Below the pieces are notes generated by a model that worked only from the letters and a program-made list of their open reading frames with translations, was not told where the DNA came from and searched no databases. This document shows, piece by piece, positions 5,076 through 10,762 of a DNA stretch of 10,762 nt. Source of the DNA: Tissierellia bacterium (GTDB taxonomy: Bacteria; Bacillota; Clostridia; Tissierellales; Tissierellaceae); NCBI GenBank assembly GCA_012521625.1, contig JAAYLY010000074.1, forward strand, positions 1-10,762, read 5' to 3'. The position numbers and the translations under genes were made by a program. Every line of letters starts with the position of its first letter. Positions within the stretch are counted from its first letter, which is position 1.

Positions 5076-7697
5076 TTGAGTAAACTAACCCCTATGATGC
5101 AGCAGTATATGTCCATTAAGGAGAAGTACGAGGATTCCATACTCTTCTTTAGATTAGGCGACTTCTATGAGATGTTTTTCGATGATGCAATTATAGCCTC
5201 TAAAGAGTTGGAGATAACCCTAACCCAGAGGGATTGCGGCCTAGATGAGCGGGCACCTATGTGTGGTGTCCCCCACCATGTGGCCGATGTCTATATATCC
5301 AAGCTGGTTTCCAAGGGTTATAAGGTGGCCATATGTGAGCAATTAGAGGACCCTTCCCAGGCTAAGGGGATTGTCAAAAGGGATGTAATAAGGGTGGTTA
5401 CCCCTGGTACCATTACCGATACCAAGGTCTTAGATGAAAAGAGGAATAATTACCTAGTCTCCATCTATTTAGACGACTTTGGGGTAGGCATCACCTATGG
5501 TGATAACTCTACTGGAGAAATGTATACTACTGAGTTTTCCGGCAGCCTTGAAAATAATTATAGGTTCGTCATAGATGAACTAGGCAAGATCCTTCCTTCT
5601 GAGATCATCTGTAATGAGTTCTTTATGAGGAATAAGAAATTTATCAATATGATAAAGAATAAGATTAATCCCTTTATCAATAGTTTTGAAAACGTAAAAG
5701 CCCTGGAAGATAGCCATAAGGAGAGGATCCTAGAGTTATTTAAGGGTAAGTCCCTAGAGGATTTAAAGATTCATGACAAGGTCTACTCCATCTTAGCTAC
5801 CAGCAAGTTAATAGATTACCTGTTTACCACCCAGAAGAATTCTTTAGACCATATGAACAGCCTAATCTACTATGAGCCTAGGGACTATATGATTTTAGAT
5901 ATAAATACAAGGATCAATCTAGAACTTAATGAAACTATAAGGTCTAGGAATAAGAAGGGGGCCCTAATCTACACCCTAGATAAGACTTCTACAGCCATGG
6001 GGGGCAGGCTTTTAAAGAATTGGCTAGAACAGCCCCTACTTAACATCAAGAAGATTAACTATAGGTTGGACCTGGTAGAATATTTCTATAACAACATCAT
6101 CTTTATGGATGAGGTAAGGGACCATTTAAAATCCATCTACGATATAGAAAGGCTTGCCAGTAAAATCTCTAGCGGTAATTGTAATGCTAGGGATTTGGTC
6201 TCCTTGAAAAACTCCATTTCAGTTCTGCCTAGTTTAAGGGCCTTGTTGATAAGTGCAGATAATAAAAGCCTTAAGGATTTAGCTGGTAGGTTGGACCCCT
6301 TGGAGGATATATATGATATAATTGAAAGGTCAATTGTAGATGACCCCCCTATAACAGTTAAGGAAGGCGGTTTAATTAAGGAAGGTTTTGATAAGGACTT
6401 AGATGAGATTAGGGAAGGTAGTATTAAGGGGAAGGAATGGCTGGCTAATTTAGAAGTTAAGGAGAGGGAAAAGACCGGAATTAAGAATTTAAAGATCGGC
6501 TTTAATAAGGTGGTAGGCTATTATATAGAGGTGACCAAGGCCAATACCCACCTGGTACCTGATTACTTCATTAGGAAGCAGACCCTTACTAATTCGGAAA
6601 GATATTTTACTGAGGAATTAAAGGCCATGGAGCTAAAGATCCTAGGCTCCCAAGAAAAGTCCTTACAGATGGAATATGAAATTTTCCAATCTATCAGGGA
6701 AAGGATTAAATGGGAGATAAACCGGGTACAAAATACTAGTAAAATAATTTCAGTTTTAGACGTTTTAGTATCCTATGCCAAGGTGGCCAAGAGCAATAAC
6801 TATGTAAGGCCTAGGTTGAATAATAAGGGATATATCAATATCCAGGGAGGGAGACACCCAGTTGTAGAAAATACCATAGATGACAACCAATTTGTTCCCA
6901 ACGATACTAAGATGGATCTAAATGAGAATATGATCCACATCATCACAGGGCCCAACATGGCTGGTAAATCCACCTATATGAGGCAGGTGGCCATAATCAA
7001 CCTAATGGCCCAGATTGGCTCCTTCGTTCCGGCTGAATCGGCGGATATAGCCATTGTAGATAGGATCTTTACAAGGATTGGAGCTTCTGACAACCTGTCT
7101 GAAGGGGAAAGTACCTTCATGGTGGAGATGAATGAGGTTGCCAATATTATAAGGGATGCTACTAGAAACAGCCTGATAATCTTAGATGAAGTGGGTAGGG
7201 GGACAAGCACCTACGACGGCTTAAGTATTGCCTGGGCTATTATAGAATATATAGCTACCAATATTAAGGCTAAGACCCTGTTCGCAACCCACTACCATGA
7301 GCTTACCCAGCTGGAGGAGAAATTCTCTAACGTTAAGAATATGACCATCCTGGCTGAGGAAAAGGGCCATGATGTAGTCTTCTTAAGGAAGGTAGTAGCG
7401 GGTAGCACCAATAAATCCTACGGTATCCAGGTGGCAAGGCTGGCTGGTATTAATAATGATATAATCTCAAGGGCCCAGGAGATACTAACTATTATTGAAG
7501 GTTCCCATGAGATCAATTTAGAAGGTGAAGCTAAATCTAAATTTAAGGATAAGCAGCTAGACCTTTATAACTATAAGAAGGACTACTTCCTAGATAGGAT
7601 AATCAATATAGATATAGATAATATAACACCTATAGAGGCCTTATCCCTATTAAATCAGCTAATTGAAGATGCCAAGAGTCTGAAGGAGAATAGATAA
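5076..7697 (+). CDS. mutS: DNA mismatch repair protein MutS
   Basis: MutS of 873 residues from the TTG at 5076 (875 if the ATG at 5070 is used), the normal length for the family. It binds base mismatches and small loops as a dimer and, on ATP exchange, recruits MutL. The mismatch-binding domain has the Phe-Tyr-Glu wedge at residues 30-32 (RLGDFYEMFFDD). Connector, lever and clamp domains span about 120-550. The ABC-type ATPase domain shows Walker A GPNMAGKST at 625-633, the signature DNLSEGESTF at 672-681, Walker B IILDEVGRGTST with Asp704-Glu705, and the switch His739 in FATHYHEL. The C-terminal helical part (about 840-873) fits the dimer/tetramer region. This is MutS1, not the recombination-related MutS2, because the mismatch domain is present and no Smr domain is. 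It overlaps mutL by one base (TAATG), a classic coupling arrangement. Confidence 0.96.
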   Translation: MSKLTPMMQQYMSIKEKYEDSILFFRLGDFYEMFFDDAIIASKELEITLTQRDCGLDERAPMCGVPHHVADVYISKLVSKGYKVAICEQLEDPSQAKGIVKRDVIRVVTPGTITDTKVLDEKRNNYLVSIYLDDFGVGITYGDNSTGEMYTTEFSGSLENNYRFVIDELGKILPSEIICNEFFMRNKKFINMIKNKINPFINSFENVKALEDSHKERILELFKGKSLEDLKIHDKVYSILATSKLIDYLFTTQKNSLDHMNSLIYYEPRDYMILDINTRINLELNETIRSRNKKGALIYTLDKTSTAMGGRLLKNWLEQPLLNIKKINYRLDLVEYFYNNIIFMDEVRDHLKSIYDIERLASKISSGNCNARDLVSLKNSISVLPSLRALLISADNKSLKDLAGRLDPLEDIYDIIERSIVDDPPITVKEGGLIKEGFDKDLDEIREGSIKGKEWLANLEVKEREKTGIKNLKIGFNKVVGYYIEVTKANTHLVPDYFIRKQTLTNSERYFTEELKAMELKILGSQEKSLQMEYEIFQSIRERIKWEINRVQNTSKIISVLDVLVSYAKVAKSNNYVRPRLNNKGYINIQGGRHPVVENTIDDNQFVPNDTKMDLNENMIHIITGPNMAGKSTYMRQVAIINLMAQIGSFVPAESADIAIVDRIFTRIGASDNLSEGESTFMVEMNEVANIIRDATRNSLIILDEVGRGTSTYDGLSIAWAIIEYIATNIKAKTLFATHYHELTQLEEKFSNVKNMTILAEEKGHDVVFLRKVVAGSTNKSYGIQVARLAGINNDIISRAQEILTIIEGSHEINLEGEAKSKFKDKQLDLYNYKKDYFLDRIINIDIDNITPIEALSLLNQLIEDAKSLKENR

Positions 7698-9784
7698 TGG
7701 GTAAAATAAGACTATTAGACGATTTAACCATAAAGAAGATAGCTGCAGGGGAGGTCATTGAAAGGCCTGCCTCTGTAGTTAAGGAAATGGTGGAAAATTC
7801 CATAGATGCCAAGGCGGACAGCATAACCATAGAAATAAAGAAGGGTGGAAAAAGCTATATTAGAATTACCGATAATGGTGATGGGATGGAGAAGGAAGAC
7901 TTATCCATAGCCTTTATGAAGCATTCCACCTCCAAATTAAGGACCATAGAGGACCTCTTTAGTATTATGTCCCTTGGCTTTAGGGGGGAGGCCTTATCAA
8001 GTATCGCCAGTGTTGCTAAGGTGGAGGTCTTAACCAAGACTGAAAACTCCGATGTTGGCTGGCAGGCCTTTGTAGAGGATGGAGAGATCCAATCTATGGA
8101 TATAGTGGGCACCCCTAAGGGGACTACCATGATAGTAAGAGACCTCTTCTATAACCTACCTGTAAGGAAGAAGTTTTTAAAAAGCGACCTATCTGAAGGA
8201 AACTATGTAAGCGATATAGTAAATAAGTTGGCTCTTGGGAATACTAATATTTCCTTTAAATTCATCAGGGATAATAAGACTATCCTTCAAACTTCTAAAA
8301 ATAACTCCTTGCTAGATAATATCTATAATATTTTAGGCAAGGAAACAGCTAAATCCTTAATCCCTGTAGACTATGAAGATAGTAGGATTAAGTTAAGGGG
8401 GTATATTTCCAATAGCAAGCTTTATAGGGGTAATAGGGGCCATCAATATCTATACGTAAATGGCAGGTTCGTCATAAACCATGCCATATCAAAGGTTATT
8501 GAAAATCAGTATAAGTCCTTAATTCCCGTAAATAAATTCCCAATTTTTGTCCTTTATATAGAGATAGATCCAAAGGAAATAGATGTAAATATCCATCCTA
8601 CTAAGCAGGAGATTAAATTTTCCAATAGCGATTTTGTATATGGTAAGATTAGCAATGTGGTTAAAGAATGTCTAATGCCTAGCCTTCAGATTCCCAAGTT
8701 TAAAATGGAAGAGGAAGACAAAGAGGAGGAAGAACTTCCTAAACTCTTCCAGATGGATAAGGAAGAGGACCTATACAAACTTCAAAATGTGGTAGTACAT
8801 GACCTAACCCTGAAGGAGGGTAAGGAGGAAGAATTAAATTTCTTTACAGACGGAAAAGCTCAAGAAGCCTCAGTTGATAATCACCTAGCTAATGAAAAGC
8901 TAAATCTAATAGAGGTAGCTATTATAGAAGATGCTGGTGGTGTAGCTGATGATGGTTCTTCAGCTGACCTTTATTGGGACGTAAAGAATAGTAATGATAT
9001 AGTTGAAAAAACTGACGAAACTACTGATTCTTTCTGCGATTATATGGAAACTGAAGAGGCTGAATCTGAAGAAGGGCTAGATACCTTTTCCGAACTAGAC
9101 TTCCTCTTAGGTGATTTTGATAATAAGGAAATATCTTCCATGGAAATAAAAGATGATAAAATGGAAGATAATATTATAGAGGAGCAAAGATTTGATGATA
9201 TCCTACTGGATATTAAGCCTATAGGTAGAATCTTTGATACCTATATCATCGCCGAAAGCAAACTAGAAGAAAAGCTAATCTTTATAGATCAGCATGCTGC
9301 CCATGAAAGGATTATGTATGAGAAATATAAGAGGGAATTTATAAATGAAGAGGTCCATGTGCAGATGCTGATGTTTCCAGAGATCATAGAGTTAACGGAT
9401 ACTGAATTAAATTTGGTTAGGGAAAATATGGAAATTTTTAGGGATCTAGGCTTTGATATAGACGAATTTGGGCATAATAGTATAGCACTAAGGGCTGTGC
9501 CTATTATCTTTGGTAATCCCAGCTCTAGGGAGCTTTTCTTAGATATATTAGACAATCTAGACATGGGTATAAAGACTAGTTACGATACTAGAGTGGAGAA
9601 GATTATGAAGATAGCCTGCACTAATGCTATAAAAAGTGGGGATAATATTAAAGAGGTAGAAATAATGGCCTTAATTGAGGATTTAAAGGCTTGTGAAAAT
9701 CCTTATACCTGTCCTCACGGAAGACCCACTATTGTGGAGATGAGTAAGAAGGACTTTGAAAAGCAATTTTTAAGGATAATGTAA
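7697..9784 (+). CDS. mutL: DNA mismatch repair endonuclease MutL with long acidic linker
   Basis: MutL of 695 residues, longer than the roughly 620-650 usual in Firmicutes. The N-terminal GHKL ATPase domain (about 1-335) shows Glu30 (base) and Asn34 (Mg) in KEMVENSIDA, DNGDG at 59-63, GFRGEAL at 94-100, the GTT loop at 142-144, YLYVNGRFV at 251-259 and Lys303 in HPTKQEIKF. The C-terminal domain (about 505-695) carries the endonuclease site: DQHAAHERIMYE (531-542, matching DQHA(X)2E(X)4E), ACTNAIKSG (640-648) and CPHGRPT (672-678). QMLMFP at 556-561 fits the sliding-clamp binding motif. It nicks the new strand after MutS activation, so no MutH is needed. The linker at about 341-500 has 51 Asp/Glu and only 15 Lys/Arg in 160 residues. 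Translation begins at TAATG with GAAGGAG just upstream, coupled to mutS. Confidence 0.96.
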   Translation: MGKIRLLDDLTIKKIAAGEVIERPASVVKEMVENSIDAKADSITIEIKKGGKSYIRITDNGDGMEKEDLSIAFMKHSTSKLRTIEDLFSIMSLGFRGEALSSIASVAKVEVLTKTENSDVGWQAFVEDGEIQSMDIVGTPKGTTMIVRDLFYNLPVRKKFLKSDLSEGNYVSDIVNKLALGNTNISFKFIRDNKTILQTSKNNSLLDNIYNILGKETAKSLIPVDYEDSRIKLRGYISNSKLYRGNRGHQYLYVNGRFVINHAISKVIENQYKSLIPVNKFPIFVLYIEIDPKEIDVNIHPTKQEIKFSNSDFVYGKISNVVKECLMPSLQIPKFKMEEEDKEEEELPKLFQMDKEEDLYKLQNVVVHDLTLKEGKEEELNFFTDGKAQEASVDNHLANEKLNLIEVAIIEDAGGVADDGSSADLYWDVKNSNDIVEKTDETTDSFCDYMETEEAESEEGLDTFSELDFLLGDFDNKEISSMEIKDDKMEDNIIEEQRFDDILLDIKPIGRIFDTYIIAESKLEEKLIFIDQHAAHERIMYEKYKREFINEEVHVQMLMFPEIIELTDTELNLVRENMEIFRDLGFDIDEFGHNSIALRAVPIIFGNPSSRELFLDILDNLDMGIKTSYDTRVEKIMKIACTNAIKSGDNIKEVEIMALIEDLKACENPYTCPHGRPTIVEMSKKDFEKQFLRIM

Positions 9785-9819
9785 AAGGACATGTAAAGAT
9801 GTAGTTAAAGGATGATTTA
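9785..9819 (+). other. mutL-miaA spacer with start-stop codon pairs
   Basis: The 35-bp gap holds ATG-TAA (9791-9796) and ATG-TAG (9799-9804), and ATG-ATT-TAA (9812-9820), whose last base is the first base of the miaA ATG. AAAGGA occurs twice, at 9784-9789 and 9807-9812; the second is the miaA ribosome binding site, seven bases from its start. There is no promoter or terminator here, so miaA is probably read from the upstream transcript. Confidence 0.45.
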
Positions 9820-10761
9820 ATGAAGGAAAAACTATTCGTATTAATAGGACCTACTGCTGTTGGTAAAACGGAATTATCTATAGATCTAGCAAAGAGGTTA
9901 AATGCCGAGATTATTTCTGCCGACTCTATGCAGATATACAAATACATGGATATAGGAACTGCGAAAATTACAGAGGAGGAGATGGAGGGGGTTCCCCACC
10001 ACCTTATTGATTTCCTCTATCCAGATGAGGAGTATACCGTATCCGACTACCAAAGGGATGCATCCAGGCTGATTACTGAGATAAACGCAAGAGGAAGGCT
10101 TCCTATGGTGGTAGGGGGTACAGGTCTATATATAAACTCCTTAGTCTATGAATTAAACTTTGCTAAGGCTCCCCCTGATGAGGAATATCGGGTTGAGTTA
10201 GAGGAGCTGGCTGCAAATCACGGAATTGAATATATACATGATCTACTTTCCAAGGTGGATCCTGAAAGCGCTAAGACCATTAGTAAAAAGGACAAAAAAA
10301 GGATAATTAGGGCTTTAGAAGTCTATAAGACTACTGGGAAGACCATGAGTGAGTATAATAAGAACTTTAGAAAGGAAACGGATAAATACGACCTTTGCAT
10401 GGTTTGTTTAAATATGGATAGGCAGAAGCTTTATGATAGGATAAATATGAGAGTAGACATTATGATTGAAAATGGTCTTATAGACGAAGTTAAGGGTATC
10501 CTTCATAAGGGGTATCACAAGGATTTAGTCTCCCTTAAAGGAATTGGTTATAAGGAGATTATAGAATATCTAGATGGTAATCTAACACTAGATGAAGCTA
10601 TAGAAAAGATTAAGAAGGGCAGCAGGAATTATGCTAAGAGGCAGCTGACCTGGTTTAGAAGGGATAAGAGGATCAAATGGGTTAACAAGGATGACTTTGA
10701 TGATTTTCATCAACTAAGTCAGTATGTTTATGATTATGTAATAAGTACATTATATAAATAA
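9820..10761 (+). CDS. miaA: tRNA dimethylallyltransferase (MiaA)
   Basis: A complete tRNA isopentenyltransferase of 313 residues, the normal length. It transfers the dimethylallyl group from DMAPP to N6 of A37 in tRNAs reading UNN codons, giving i6A, the substrate of MiaB encoded at the head of this operon. Visible motifs are the P-loop GPTAVGKT at residues 10-17, the DSMQIY block with Asp35 and Gln38 that contacts A37, the GTAK motif at 46-49, VVGGTGLY at 97-104 with Thr101, and the C-terminal YAKRQLTWFRRD block. The swinging helical insert covers about 115-190. The start at 9820 follows AAAGGA with seven bases between. It sits 35 bp after mutL with no promoter in between. In many Firmicutes hfq follows miaA; the window ends one base after this stop, so that cannot be seen. 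Confidence 0.96.
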   Translation: MKEKLFVLIGPTAVGKTELSIDLAKRLNAEIISADSMQIYKYMDIGTAKITEEEMEGVPHHLIDFLYPDEEYTVSDYQRDASRLITEINARGRLPMVVGGTGLYINSLVYELNFAKAPPDEEYRVELEELAANHGIEYIHDLLSKVDPESAKTISKKDKKRIIRALEVYKTTGKTMSEYNKNFRKETDKYDLCMVCLNMDRQKLYDRINMRVDIMIENGLIDEVKGILHKGYHKDLVSLKGIGYKEIIEYLDGNLTLDEAIEKIKKGSRNYAKRQLTWFRRDKRIKWVNKDDFDDFHQLSQYVYDYVISTLYK

Positions 10762-10762
10762 G

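Noticed and set aside
6974..9564. Open frames of 66-91 codons on the minus strand within mutS and mutL
   Set aside because: They lie opposite strongly conserved coding sequence, have no recognisable domains, and are explained as antisense shadows.
1..10762. CRISPR arrays, insertion sequences, tRNA or rRNA genes, phage or defence genes
   Set aside because: I found no repeat-spacer pattern, transposase, cloverleaf or rRNA-like segment. All substantial frames are accounted for by housekeeping genes.

Overview
The window is 10.8 kb of AT-rich DNA with every gene on the + strand. It looks like the chromosome of a low-GC Gram-positive anaerobe of the Clostridia/Tissierellia type. The reasons are purine-rich Shine-Dalgarno sites of the GGAGG kind, strong use of AGG (Arg), ATA (Ile) and CTA (Leu) codons, tandem M42 aminopeptidases, a MutL with its own endonuclease site, and the gene order miaB-mutS-mutL-miaA. 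The exact genus cannot be read from the sequence.

Region 1 (1-2486) is the end of an operon of three tandem M42 (TET/glutamyl-aminopeptidase family) metallopeptidase paralogues. The first is cut by the left edge. The second and third each start inside the end of the gene before, with 10 and 14 bp overlaps. The first and third keep the visible canonical metal ligands; the middle one has Glu where the family usually has Asp.

Region 2 (2487-3002) is a 0.5 kb AT-rich gap. It holds a strong intrinsic terminator at 2626-2669, about 140 bp past the last peptidase stop, and near its right end an extended -10 promoter with inverted repeats for the next gene. I see no convincing gene in it.

Region 3 (3003-3590) is a single gene for a MerR-type DNA-binding domain fused to a coiled coil and a short basic/aromatic tail. 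It has no ligand-binding domain and its architecture resembles the chromosome-anchoring protein RacA. It ends at its own terminator (3614-3644).

Region 4 (3645-10761) is an operon of miaB, mutS, mutL and miaA, driven by two tandem extended -10 promoters. The second has a perfect 14-bp palindrome over its -35 element. MiaA and MiaB act in sequence on A37 of tRNAs (prenylation, then methylthiolation). MutS and MutL perform methyl-independent mismatch repair. The genes are tightly packed (17 bp gap, TAATG overlap, 35 bp gap), which suggests one transcript. The window ends one base after the miaA stop.

Most of the window is ordinary housekeeping DNA, and I found no clear undescribed system. The points most worth a second look are the RacA-like MerR protein and its promoter, the palindrome on the miaB promoter, the altered metal site in the middle M42 enzyme, and the long acidic linker in MutL.
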